Of a stretch of DNA of 64,000 nt, positions 8,451 through 17,071 are shown one piece after another. The DNA is taken from contig JBHENC010000009.1 of assembly GCA_046262295.1 (NCBI GenBank), forward strand, positions 1 to 64,000. Direction: 5' to 3'. The notes beneath the pieces are model-generated. The model ran no database searches. It had not been told where the DNA came from and saw only the letters and a list, made by a program, of their open reading frames with translations. Made by a program: the position numbers and the translations under genes. This DNA comes from JBHENC01 sp046262295 (GTDB lineage: Bacteria > Acidobacteriota > Blastocatellia > Pyrinomonadales > Pyrinomonadaceae). Within the stretch, counting starts at the first letter, position 1. Every line of letters starts with the position of its first letter.

Positions 8451-9400
8451 CGGTTCATACGCAATGTTTTCGCTAAACGAATACGCGGATCAATCCACAG
8501 ATACGAGAGATCGGCGGCGAGGCTGAGCATGGTGAAGATTGCACCCATGAAGAGAACGAATCCTTGAATCATAGGGTAATCACGGTCATAGATGGACTCC
8601 ACAAGGAGCGTTCCGACGCCCGGCCACGCGAAGATTCTTTCCACGATCACCGCCCCGCCCAGCAAGTGGCCGAAGGCTATCCCGATGATCGTTATCACGG
8701 GTATCAACGCGCCCTTGAGGGCGTGCCGCCGGATAATCAAACGCTCGCTCAATCCGTTCGCCCGCGCTGTGCGGATGAAGTCTTGGCCGAGCACGTCAAG
8801 CAGGCTTGAGCGCGTCAGCCGCGCCAGCGTCGCCGCCATCCCGAGTCCCAGCGTGAGAGCAGGTAACACAAACCCGCTCGATTGTTCACGCCCGGCCACC
8901 GGAAACCACCCGAGCGCGAGCGCAAAGAGCAGTATTAATAGATACCCGAGCCAGTAACTCGGCAGTGATGCGCCCAGCAGTGATCCTGCTCGTGCCGCAT
9001 GATCGAGCCATGAGCCGCGCCGAACCGCCGCGAGCACGCCGAGCGGCACGGCAATAACGAGCGCGATGATGAGCGCCGCGCACGCAATCTGAAGCGTCGC
9101 CGGAAAGTGCGCCGTAAGTTCTTTGAGCACCGGCTGTTTGGTGCGATAAGAAACGCCCAGATCGCCTTGCGCTACCGAGGCGATCCACCGTGCGTAGCGC
9201 ACCGGCAGCGGATCGTTTAGTTGATATTCGCGGCGGATGGCGGCGATCTGCTCCTCGCTTGGCGGTGCGTCCGAGAGGCGATGCGCGAGCACCGTCGCGG
9301 GATCGCCCGGCGCGAGATTACTCAACACGAAAGCGAGCACGGAGATGCCTAGCCAGAGCGGAATCAGCGAAAGGATGCGTATGAATATGTAGCGTCTCAT
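8447..9400 (-). CDS. ABC transporter permease, peptide/nickel family (DppB-like)
   Basis: The start was set at ATG 9400, which overlaps the stop of the binding-protein gene by four bases and gives MRRYIFIRILSLIPLWLG, the standard DppB/NikB opening. A further-upstream start at 9424 is less likely. The protein has about six membrane helices. NLAPGDPATVLAHR and the IRTARANGLSERLIIRRHAL loop are family hallmarks. It pairs with the DppC-like permease downstream to form the channel. Substrate is not determinable from the permease alone. Confidence 0.92.
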   Translation of the reverse strand: MRRYIFIRILSLIPLWLGISVLAFVLSNLAPGDPATVLAHRLSDAPPSEEQIAAIRREYQLNDPLPVRYARWIASVAQGDLGVSYRTKQPVLKELTAHFPATLQIACAALIIALVIAVPLGVLAAVRRGSWLDHAARAGSLLGASLPSYWLGYLLILLFALALGWFPVAGREQSSGFVLPALTLGLGMAATLARLTRSSLLDVLGQDFIRTARANGLSERLIIRRHALKGALIPVITIIGIAFGHLLGGAVIVERIFAWPGVGTLLVESIYDRDYPMIQGFVLFMGAIFTMLSLAADLSYLWIDPRIRLAKTLRMNR

Positions 9401-10968
9401 CGCTCGACAGAGATAGTGTCCCAACGCTGATTCAATAGTGACGGATGAGGCGTGAAGCCGCGCACATCATCGCGCATCGCATAAATGCGTTTAAGTCCGG
9501 CGAGCGGGACGGCGATGGCTTCTTCGTCAACGATGATGTGCTGCGCTTCGGCTGAACGGCGCATGACCTGATCGCGCGCGGTCGCTTCAAGTCCGGCTTC
9601 GATGATCGCGTCGAAACCACTGCCGGGCGCGAAGAAGCGAATGGTCTTGCCCGGCGATTTGGAGTAGAAGCGAAGCGCGGGCAGAAAGATCGGGTTGGCG
9701 TCGTTCTGACTACCCGCTTCGAGGTCTAGATCGAACTCGCCCGCGTCAATACGCGCTTGGTAAGAGGGCATATCGGGAGACCGGATGATCCGCAATTGGA
9801 TGCCGATAGCCGCGAGTTGCGCCTGTATGAACTCCAGCATCCCCGTGTCGAACTCCGGCCATGCGATCAGCGTCAAACTTAGCGGCCGTCCATCGCGCGC
9901 CCGCATACCATCCGTGCCGGTTATCCAACCTTCCTGCGTGAGCAACCGTGCCGCCTGCTGCGGATCGTAAGCGAACCCTTCGACCAGCGAACTATAATCG
10001 CCAAGCATCGCGCGCGGGCCGATTGTCGAGATTAACTCGCCATTGCCTTCCCACACCTTTTCAATCAACGCACGGCGGTCAATCGCCATCGCCAGCGCAC
10101 GCCGCACGTTTCTGTTTGCCAGCAGATCAAAGGGCGCTTGCCCGTGAATATTGAGAAAAAAGGAGGCTACGCGGCCTACCGGCGCTTCGGCGATGCGCGT
10201 GCCTGCGTGTGTACGCATCGTGGCCGCCTGCTCGCGTGGCACGTCTATGATCAGCTGAACCTCGCCCGCTTGTAATGAGAGCACGCGCGTCGTGTCGTCG
10301 GGCAGAAAGCGGAAGGTTAAGCGATTGAGCGGCGGACGCTCTCCCCAGTATCGTTCGTTGCGCTCGACTGCGATCAATTCGCCGCGCCTGTACCGGACGA
10401 GCTTGAAGGGGCCTGTCCCGATAGGCTCTATGGCTGGCTCTGTGCCGGGGGCGATGATGCTGTAACTCGCGTGGCCGAGCTGTTCGAGCAATCGTTCATT
10501 CGGGCGTTCCGGCGTGATGTCCAACGTGAGATCGTCTACCACGCGGACGGAATCCTCGTTGAGATAAGTGTGCTGGTAAGTGCCCGCACGGTCGCCCTTC
10601 AACAGCCGCGCGAAGGTGTACCTGACGGCCTCACCGGTGAGCGGCTGGCCGTTAGAAAAGAGCACGCCCGGCCGTAGAAAGAAACGCCACGTATTGCCCT
10701 GACGCTCCCACTTGGTCGCCAGTAGCGGCTCGATCTGATAGTCGGGTGTGATACGAACGAGCGGCTCACAGATTTGCACGTTAAGCGGATACATACCGAG
10801 CTTAGACTTGAGCGGCTCGACCACGTAATCGTCAGCACGCGCACCGATGACCAGTTCATGTGCGGTGCTCGATGGTCTTTTCGTGCAGCTTGCGAACAAC
10901 ACAAGGCATAGGGCTAGTCCGACGGATGAAGCAAAAAGTTTACAGTAATAATGGGCGCGGTTTCGCAC
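9397..10968 (-). CDS. ABC transporter substrate-binding lipoprotein (SBP_bac_5, peptide/nickel type)
   Basis: This 523-residue protein has a lipoprotein signal (LALCLVLFASC, with Cys at about 28). The SBP_bac_5 landmarks follow: PLVRITPDYQIEPLLATKWE, FFLRPGVLFSNGQPLTGEAV, IGTGPFKLVRYRRGELI and NVRRALAMAIDRRALI. This family binds oligopeptides, dipeptides or chelated nickel. Its place directly beyond a NiFe-hydrogenase operon makes nickel a reasonable guess, but the sequence does not prove it. The likely start is GTG 10968. The stop overlaps the next gene. Confidence 0.9.
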   Translation of the reverse strand: MRNRAHYYCKLFASSVGLALCLVLFASCTKRPSSTAHELVIGARADDYVVEPLKSKLGMYPLNVQICEPLVRITPDYQIEPLLATKWERQGNTWRFFLRPGVLFSNGQPLTGEAVRYTFARLLKGDRAGTYQHTYLNEDSVRVVDDLTLDITPERPNERLLEQLGHASYSIIAPGTEPAIEPIGTGPFKLVRYRRGELIAVERNERYWGERPPLNRLTFRFLPDDTTRVLSLQAGEVQLIIDVPREQAATMRTHAGTRIAEAPVGRVASFFLNIHGQAPFDLLANRNVRRALAMAIDRRALIEKVWEGNGELISTIGPRAMLGDYSSLVEGFAYDPQQAARLLTQEGWITGTDGMRARDGRPLSLTLIAWPEFDTGMLEFIQAQLAAIGIQLRIIRSPDMPSYQARIDAGEFDLDLEAGSQNDANPIFLPALRFYSKSPGKTIRFFAPGSGFDAIIEAGLEATARDQVMRRSAEAQHIIVDEEAIAVPLAGLKRIYAMRDDVRGFTPHPSLLNQRWDTISVER

Positions 10969-11695
10969 TACTACCTCGGTTGGGAATTAATTTGATCCGT
11001 CATCTTGTAACACATGGTTGGAGCACTGTCATATTGCCGCCGCCTGAGACGGTCAACCGGTCTCAAGTACCTCGGCTTTGTATTTGGAGAAGAGACTCGC
11101 CGCTTGCGCGTTATCCCAGGAGTTGGTATGCCGCAACATCCCAACGCGGCATTATGGAGCAGCGGAGGGCTAAACTCCCGACCGTTGCCTTGCGAATGTG
11201 GCGGCGTAGCCTGATAATTTTGCTTGACTTTTACATACATTAACATTTGTCACGAGTCGCCGCCGTCACATGGAGGCAGATTTTGCCGGTATTGGAATAT
11301 CACTTATGGAGACTATCTCCAGCAGCATAAAACCATACAAAAGATGCGAATCAAGATTAGTGAGTCAGCAACAAAAAGAACGATCTCCTCGTTAGCGACG
11401 CTGACAAATCCGTTGCCGCAAAGTGGTGCGAAGCGAGTCTCCCCTACGGCTACCGAATTTGAAGAAATGCGGATTGGTAGTGCTCTAAAGTATAAATGCC
11501 CTCAAACATTTCAAGGTTAGGCCGGAGAAAATGAAAGGTCTCGAACCATGATAAGTTATCGGCAACCCATCTCGGTTCAATCAAAGATGTCTCACCGAAA
11601 GATAAATTACTGTAAGACGGCGGCTGCACCGGAGAAAAAGTAAATCACAAAGAGCCGCGCCCGTGAGTCAATGCCGTCAGAGGAAGATGCAACCG
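10969..11695. other. Non-coding stretch at the left edge of the island
   Basis: No convincing gene was found between the binding-protein gene and the MOSC gene. The only recognisable element is a decayed tRNA-Ala-like segment at 11152-11216. Open frames across the stretch have no family resemblance and poor composition. It probably contains the promoter of the minus-strand transporter operon and island junction debris. Confidence 0.5.
11152..11216 (-). pseudogene. Decayed tRNA-Ala 3' part (possible attachment-site remnant)
   Basis: On the minus strand this reads TTCGCAA (the anticodon loop), then a variable/T-arm-like stretch and CTGCTCC followed by ATAA instead of ACCA. Over 45 bases (11152-11196) about 34 match the intact tRNA-Ala(CGC) at 26221-26297. 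Changes in the T loop (TTTAGCC for TTCGACC) and the missing CCA show it is no longer a tRNA. It is in the same orientation as the intact gene about 15 kb away, as expected for a direct repeat left by tRNA-targeted integration. Confidence 0.5.
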
Positions 11696-12340
11696 ATGAG
11701 ACTCGCGTCGCTTAACGTCGGACGCCCGCGCCTCGCGCGATGGCACGGGCAAATGGTCTCGACCGGAATTTTCAAAGAGCCGATCACGGAGCGCGTGATG
11801 CTGCGACGTCTCAATCTGGACGGCGACCGTCAGGCGGATTTGACGGTTCACGGCGGGCGCGACAAAGCCGTTTATGTTTATCCGTCCGAGCACTATGCGC
11901 ACTGGCGCGCGGAGTTGCCCGAGATGCCACTGCCTTACGGAAGCTTCGGCGAGAACTTCACGACCGAAGGCGTAGACGAATCCCTTGTCCGCATCGGCGA
12001 CGAGTTTCGCGTCGGCTGTGCGCGCGTAGTCGTAACGCAGCCGCGCCAGCCGTGCTTCAAACTAGGATTAAGGTTCGGGCGCGCCGACATGGTCAAGCGT
12101 TTCCACCAACGTCGTCTCACCGGCTTTTACCTTGCCGTCTTAAAAGAAGGTGAGGTCGGCGCAGGCGATGCGTTTGAACTTGTCAGGCGCGATCCCAACA
12201 ACGTCACCGTTAAAGACCTCTATGGCTATTACTCCGGTGACGCATCTACGCCCGAAATGCTCCGGCGTGCCCTGCGAATCGAGGCTTTGCCCGATGGCTG
12301 GAGAAACCGTTTTCGGGAGTCGCTCGGAGAAAACAAGTAG
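11696..12340 (+). CDS. MOSC domain-containing protein (YiiM-like)
   Basis: This protein of about 214 residues starts at ATG 11696 (MRLASLNVGRPR). The MOSC landmarks are a DLTVHGGRDKAVYVYPSEHY strand-loop, LPYGSFGENFTTEGVDE, and the conserved Cys at residue 120 in TQPRQPCFKLG. A C-terminal helical part follows. MOSC proteins bind molybdenum cofactor; YiiM-type members act in reduction of N-hydroxylated compounds. It is the first intact gene inside the presumed island, 12 bases before the next, broken gene. Confidence 0.88.
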   Translation: MRLASLNVGRPRLARWHGQMVSTGIFKEPITERVMLRRLNLDGDRQADLTVHGGRDKAVYVYPSEHYAHWRAELPEMPLPYGSFGENFTTEGVDESLVRIGDEFRVGCARVVVTQPRQPCFKLGLRFGRADMVKRFHQRRLTGFYLAVLKEGEVGAGDAFELVRRDPNNVTVKDLYGYYSGDASTPEMLRRALRIEALPDGWRNRFRESLGENK

Positions 12341-12352
12341 TAGAGAGGCGCT

Positions 12353-12570
12353 ATGGCTAAACCTGCGAATATTGTTTGAAGACGGGCGATACATTGGTGC
12401 ATCTGCGCTTGTGCGAAACGTGCGGGCACATCGGCTGCTGCGACTCATCGCCGAATAAGCACGCGACCAAACATTTTCATCAAACACAGCACCCGATCAT
12501 TAAATCGTTTGAGCCGGGCGAGAGTAAGGGCTGGTGTTACGTTGACGAAGTGATGTTCGAGTCGCTCTGA
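12353..12570 (+). pseudogene. UBP-type zinc finger protein, frameshifted near its start
   Basis: The sequence encodes the UBP zinc-finger pattern CEYCLKTGDTLVHLRLCETC (12364 on), GHIGCCDSSPNKHATKHF, then a C-terminal WCYVDEVMF. This is close to the small bacterial UBP-finger proteins of 70-90 residues. The only nearby ATG (12353) is in another frame: adding one A in the run at 12359-12361 would join it as MAKTCEYC. As written the reading frame has no start before the first zinc ligands. It is either a recent pseudogene or a base-call error. The MFS gene follows. Confidence 0.7.
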
Positions 12571-12689
12571 ACGGAAAACTTCGGAAGTGTGCAGATGAGC
12601 CATAGGTAATATGAGAGCGGTCGGCTTGAAGTAGAAAATCGGCGCGCGTGTAGTTATGATCGTGTAGAAATGTTTCGCCCGGTGCATAT

Positions 12690-13946
12690 GTGGCTAAAGA
12701 AGATTCACATCCGTATCTGATACTGTTCGCGCTCTGGCTGCTGGTGTTTTCTGCGAGCAGCCAGATCATGATTATCTCCCCGATGCTGCCGCAGATCGGC
12801 AGGGAATTTAACGTGCCGGAAACGATGCAGGGCACGCTCGTCAGCGTCTACGCGCTGATGGTCGGCGTTTTCGCGCTCGTCATCGGCCCCATTTCCGACA
12901 AGATCGGCAGACGCCGCGTGTTGCTCATCGGCGCGGGATTGATGACGCTTGCCCTGGCGCTTCACGCAGTGGCTTCCAACTACACAAGCTTGCTTCTGGT
13001 GCGTACCTTTACGGGTATTGCCGGGGGCGTGTTGAGCGGTTCGGCTGTCTCGTATGTCGGCGATTATTTCCCGTATGAGCAACGCGGCTGGGCGAGCGGT
13101 TGGATAATGAGCAGCACCGCACTCGGCCAAATCTTGGGCGTGCCGCTCGGCACACTCCTCGCGGCCAAGTACGGCTTTCGCACGCCGTTTCTCGGCTTCA
13201 GTGTGACGATGGCGGCGACGTTCCTGTTGATCTGGCGATTCGTTCCGCAACCCCGTGTAGGGCGCACGCAGGGAAGGCTCAGCGTGGGCGGCGCGCTCAA
13301 GAGTTACGCCGTCTTGCTGCAACGTTCGGATGTCGTCGTGGCTTCCGCCGCGTTCTGCCTGATGTATCTCGGCCTCGCCCTGTACATCGTCTACTTGCCG
13401 ACGTGGTTGGCGAAAACACAGGGCGCGACGGCGGGACAAATCGCTTCTTTATTCTTGGTCGGCGGGATTGCCAACGCGCTGACCGGCCCCTTTGCCGGAA
13501 AGCTTTCCGACCGCGTCGGACGCAAGGGATTGATTATCTCTTCCTGCTTGGGTCTCGCCGGGGTGATGCTTGCGACGACATTCCTGATCCATAAGTTTTG
13601 GATGGCCTACCCGCTCTTTTTCATCACGATGGTTCTGGTCGCAGCGCGCATCAGCCCGTTTCAGGCGCTGCTTTCAGCACTGGTTAAAGACGATTATCGT
13701 GGAACGCTGCTGAGTTTGACGGTCGCGCTCGGCCAAGCCGGATTCGCTCTCGGCGGAGCACTCGCTGGCCCCGCTTATAGCCGCTTCGGATATGCCAGCA
13801 ACTCCATGACAGGCGCGGCTTCCGTGCTGCTGATGGCGCTCCTCGTCTGGCGGTTTCTGCCTGAACCCAAGCTGAAGCCGCCTGTTTCCACACCAGCACA
13901 TAAGGGTGAGCCTGTACCCTCAAGCGTCGTTGGCTCACCTATGTAA
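12690..13946 (+). CDS. Major facilitator superfamily transporter
   Basis: This 418-residue protein has 12 predicted membrane helices. The MFS motif A loop between helices 2 and 3 is present (GPISDKIGRRRVLLIGAG), with a second copy in the C-terminal half (GKLSDRVGRKGLI). It resembles the drug/metabolite exporter branch. The start is a GTG at 12690, just after an ATG in another frame. The substrate is unknown. The gene ends immediately before IS-derived debris. Its codon use matches the neighbourhood. Confidence 0.9.
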   Translation: MAKEDSHPYLILFALWLLVFSASSQIMIISPMLPQIGREFNVPETMQGTLVSVYALMVGVFALVIGPISDKIGRRRVLLIGAGLMTLALALHAVASNYTSLLLVRTFTGIAGGVLSGSAVSYVGDYFPYEQRGWASGWIMSSTALGQILGVPLGTLLAAKYGFRTPFLGFSVTMAATFLLIWRFVPQPRVGRTQGRLSVGGALKSYAVLLQRSDVVVASAAFCLMYLGLALYIVYLPTWLAKTQGATAGQIASLFLVGGIANALTGPFAGKLSDRVGRKGLIISSCLGLAGVMLATTFLIHKFWMAYPLFFITMVLVAARISPFQALLSALVKDDYRGTLLSLTVALGQAGFALGGALAGPAYSRFGYASNSMTGAASVLLMALLVWRFLPEPKLKPPVSTPAHKGEPVPSSVVGSPM

Positions 13947-13993
13947 TGAGCTTAAGGTGCGCATCTGACACATCCCCAAATCCAGCCGGATGG

Positions 13994-14274
13994 AGTTCCT
14001 TTTTCGTGAAGTTGGAGTACAAAGCTGCGAACGCTGGTCGCCAACTGATGAAGGTTAATCCGTCTGGTACGAGCCAGACTTGTCTCTGTGGAGCGCACAC
14101 GCCTAAAGATTTGAGCCAACGCTGGCATCAATGTTTTGAATGTGGATTGTCTGCTCAAAGAGACCATGTTTCTGCTCAAGTAATTCTATCCAGAGCGGGG
14201 ATACCGCTTTCAAGCATCAACGCAAGCCACTAGGCTACACGTTGCTTGAGAAGCCCCTGCCTTTAGGCATGGGG
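13994..14274 (+). mobile_element. IS200/IS605-family remnant: TnpB C-terminus and right-end hairpin
   Basis: A fragment of about 70 residues shows the TnpB/OrfB C-terminal zinc ribbon: EYKAANAGRQLMKVNPSGTS, QTCLCG, CFECGL, then the RD-containing RuvC-III segment SAQRDHVSAQVILSRAG. Everything N-terminal is missing. At 14254-14274 lies the hairpin CCCCTGCC-TTTA-GGCATGGGG, typical of right ends of this transposon family. No tnpA is present. The element is inactive. It lies between the MFS gene and other debris. Confidence 0.82.
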
Positions 14275-14282
14275 TATGTCAC

Positions 14283-14650
14283 ATGATCGCCGTTGACGGC
14301 TGGCAGGCGAATAAGAACTTGATACCGGCGGAGCTTATCGTCAGACGCTAGTTTGCGGAAGAACAAAAGGCAACGAAGGATTTGAAGCTGATAAGGAAAG
14401 CGTCACGCGCGAGCGTGAGGAGATGGAAGAAGAACATGGCGGCGAAGAAGGCATCTTGGAAGGATTGAAGAACGGCAAAGGCAAAATCACAAAGAACGTT
14501 GCGCAAGATAGAGCGGTGGAGTTGAAAACGGAAATCTTGGAAAGCTCGGAAACTTCGTTCGAGCAAAAGAGATTAGCGAAGGCGATCAAGAAGGACTTTG
14601 CCAAGATTGTTTGGGAAAAGGGAATGAAGGACGAGGCTGAATTGTATGGT
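14283..14650 (+). pseudogene. Remnant of a type I restriction-modification methylase subunit (hsdM C-terminus)
   Basis: The piece DGWQANKNLIPAELIVRR, then FAEEQKATKDL, then (after a frameshift near 14385) ESVTREREEMEEEHGGEEG and KNGKGKITKNV, resembles the C-terminal region of HsdM methylases. A TAG at 14349 stands where a Tyr is usual (RR-stop-FAEEQ). The catalytic part is absent and the remainder is cut off at about 14650 by another fragment on the opposite strand. The match is by memory of the family pattern and would need a search. Confidence 0.55.
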
Positions 14651-14828
14651 TCCATTTGTTCGGCAAAGACATCTATGAGCTGGTTGAGCACCAGCGCATA
14701 TGTTTTCGATAAAAGAGAATCGGTGCGGTGCGTGTCAGGCCATAAACATAGGCCGGTGCGCCAACGCCGCTACGCAAGCCACGTTGCTCTACGAGTCCGT
14801 CACGCTCAAGCGACGTCAGGTGCGGTCT
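14650..14828 (-). pseudogene. Fragment of a winged-helix transcriptional regulator
   Basis: On the minus strand RPHLTSLERDGLVEQRGLRS then GVGAPAYVYGLT gives the last recognition helix and wing of an ArsR-like regulator. After a frameshift near 14690 it continues as LNQLIDVFAEQM. The first half of the DNA-binding domain is missing and the 3' end abuts the hsdM remnant. It was possibly once the regulator of the adjacent efflux cluster, which is only a guess from position. Confidence 0.5.
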
Positions 14829-14876
14829 GCTCCTTTTTCTACACTTGATTCGCATAAGATTTAACTACTTTATCGC

Positions 14877-14908
14877 TTGACACTGTATACGAGTACAGGG
14901 TTTAAGAT
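14877..14908 (+). promoter_or_regulatory. MerR-type promoter/operator upstream of the metal-efflux cluster
   Basis: TTGACA (14877) and TAAGAT (14903) are separated by 20 bases, longer than the usual 17. The spacer holds the dyad CTGTA-N6-TACAG (14883-14898). Long-spacer promoters with a central dyad are the hallmark of MerR-family metal regulators. A second copy with the same layout lies at 25503-25534. The first gene downstream begins at 15016. No MerR-family gene is present in the window. Confidence 0.65.
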
Positions 14909-15015
14909 GCTAGTGTTCGTGGGATGCACTGTCGGTGAAGGAAAGTTTTACCCGGTGCGCTCTTGAGTGAAATGAACTTGACGGCAAAAAAAATGATCTA
15001 TAGTCTAATCTCGAT

Positions 15016-15405
15016 ATGTTGAAGCGTCTCGCTGCATTTTTCATCGTTCTGGTGTTCGCCAGTCAAACTTTGGCTGGTGGGTTCGCGTGCGACGATGAAG
15101 ACGGTCAAAGTGCAGGGGAGATGGCTTGCTGTCGGCTTGCGAAATCAAACGCGGGCGCGACGATGGCGATGCTTTGCTGCCAGACTGCGTGCGGTGAGCC
15201 GACCAGCGGCACGCCCGGTCCGCAATCCGAGACGCCGTCGCACGGACAGCAGGTGCCCGCTCCGATAGTCGCTGACATTCCCGCTACTTCATTCCATTTG
15301 TTGTTTGCGGAAGTCTCTCCTTTGTCAAAGAGGTCGGCGGACGCTCTGCTCTTGCGACTCGATCCTCCTGCTCTCTACCTTCACAACTCTACATTTCTAA
15401 TCTGA
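15016..15405 (+). CDS. Small secreted Cys-rich protein of the metal-efflux cluster
   Basis: This 129-residue protein has a signal peptide (MLKRLAAFFIVLVFASQTLA). The exported part has cysteines in paired arrangements: FACDDED, MACCRLAKSN, MLCCQTACGEP. A proline-rich stretch and a hydrophobic C-terminus follow. The cysteine clusters suggest periplasmic metal or redox binding. It is the first gene after the MerR-type promoter and precedes the TolC-like gene by about 250 bases. No named family was recognised. Confidence 0.65.
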   Translation: MLKRLAAFFIVLVFASQTLAGGFACDDEDGQSAGEMACCRLAKSNAGATMAMLCCQTACGEPTSGTPGPQSETPSHGQQVPAPIVADIPATSFHLLFAEVSPLSKRSADALLLRLDPPALYLHNSTFLI

Positions 15406-15652
15406 TACAGCCGAAGTGTGCCTTCTTGCCGCTCTGGCGAGCTTTCTCGGAAAGCCTGCCTAAGTGACGTGTCGCCGTGTCTTCTCGCGCGGACGAGACG
15501 TTTTGAGCGACGATCAAGGTGAACTCTGTGTCTCGTGGCGACCGCGCTTAGCAAAATGGCGCACACACGAGGCACTAACTTCACAATGATCGTCATCCGC
15601 ACGCTTCTACTGCTTCGGTAATTATTTGCTGAAGCAATGAAACTGGATCAGC

Positions 15653-17071
15653 ATGACTCATAGTCTGAGACGGTCGTTTGCCGTCGTGATACTGACAACA
15701 TTCCTAGTGGCACCAGCGGAGCGCAGCCTTGCACAGGAACAATCTCCTGCTGTCCGACCGTCTGCAACTCCGGTTGCTACCGCAACTGCGATGGATGTCC
15801 AATCCGCGACGTCCATCTCGGACGCTCTGCCTATCGCGTCACCGCAAACTCACAGTCAAACATCGCACCCGGAACCGAACACAAGCGGCGTGACGGTCGC
15901 TAGTCTTGTCGAAGCGGCACTCGCCGTCAATCCCGAGATCACTGCGATGCGGCGCGAGTTCGACGCGGCGCGGGCGCGCGTTCCCCAGCAGAAGGCACTG
16001 CCCGACCCGATGGTGTCGTTCAGCAACAACACGGTGGGCAACCCGATACCATTCGCCGGATTGAATAACGACTTTAGCGAAATTACGGTGGGCGCGAGTC
16101 AGGATTTGCCGTGGTTCGGCGTGCGTCGCCTGCGCGGGCAGGTGGCGAGCGCCGAGTCGGAAGCGAAGTTTCAAGAGTACGCCGCGACCGTGCGCCGTAT
16201 CACGGCTGAGGTGAAGACGGCTTACTATGATCTTTACAACACTGAACGCGCACTCACCATCATCAGACGCGATCAAGATATTCTCGATAAGATGGCGCAG
16301 GTCGCCGAGGCGCGCTATAGCGTCGGCAAGGCGCAACAGGTGGATGCGATCAACGCCCGCGTCGAGATCACAGAACTCCTTCACCGGCAGGGCGAGCTTG
16401 AAATCAAGCAGGCGACTGCGCTCGCGCAGCTTAACACTCTGCTCTTCCGCGACCCGGAGACGCCGGTGGGCGCGCTCGCTCCCGTGCGCTTGAGCGCGGA
16501 GCCGCCGCCGCTCGAAGAGTTGGAACGCTTGGCGGCGGAGAACGCGCCGGAACTCGCGCAGCAACGACGGTTGATCGACGCGCGCAGCCGGGCGGTGCGG
16601 CTGGCAGAGCGCGAGGCGAAATACCCGGAGGTGGGATTGAACTTCACCTATCACAACCGCCCCTTATTCTTGGATTATTATACCTACGGGGTTACGCTCC
16701 GGCTGCCGCTCTATGCCGCCACCAAGCAGCGTTACGCGATTGAGGAGCAATCCGCCAACCTCGCCGCCGCCCGCTCGCGTCTCGCCTCGAATGATGTGCT
16801 CATACGCAACCGGCTGCGCGAGGCCCGCACGCGCGCGATCATCACGGCGCGGCTCATCCGGTTGCACGATCAGGGGCTGCTGCCGCAGGCGACACTCGCC
16901 CTTGAAAGTTCACTGTCAACTTATCAAGTGGGGCAGGTGGAGTTCCTGACGGTGCTGACAGCAGTGCGGCGCGCGCTCAATATCGAGTTGCGATATTACG
17001 AATTAGTAACCGACTACCAGCGGGCGCTCGCCGAAATAGAGCGCTACACGGGCGTAGAACTGACGAGGTAA
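15653..17071 (+). CDS. Outer-membrane efflux protein, TolC/CzcC family
   Basis: This 472-residue protein has a signal sequence (about 1-27), a Ser/Thr/Pro-rich linker, then two OEP repeats of long amphipathic helices (about 85-470). Motifs typical of the metal-efflux branch are PDPMVSFSNNTVGNP and EITVGASQDLPWFGVRRLR. It forms the outer-membrane channel of the RND pump. Its TAA overlaps the ATG of the adaptor gene by one base (TAATG), so the two are translationally coupled. Confidence 0.93.
   Translation: MTHSLRRSFAVVILTTFLVAPAERSLAQEQSPAVRPSATPVATATAMDVQSATSISDALPIASPQTHSQTSHPEPNTSGVTVASLVEAALAVNPEITAMRREFDAARARVPQQKALPDPMVSFSNNTVGNPIPFAGLNNDFSEITVGASQDLPWFGVRRLRGQVASAESEAKFQEYAATVRRITAEVKTAYYDLYNTERALTIIRRDQDILDKMAQVAEARYSVGKAQQVDAINARVEITELLHRQGELEIKQATALAQLNTLLFRDPETPVGALAPVRLSAEPPPLEELERLAAENAPELAQQRRLIDARSRAVRLAEREAKYPEVGLNFTYHNRPLFLDYYTYGVTLRLPLYAATKQRYAIEEQSANLAAARSRLASNDVLIRNRLREARTRAIITARLIRLHDQGLLPQATLALESSLSTYQVGQVEFLTVLTAVRRALNIELRYYELVTDYQRALAEIERYTGVELTR

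Noticed and set aside
11224..11520. Open frame of 98 codons between the tRNA remnant and the MOSC gene
   Set aside because: No ribosome site, no recognisable family, and composition unlike the genes around it.
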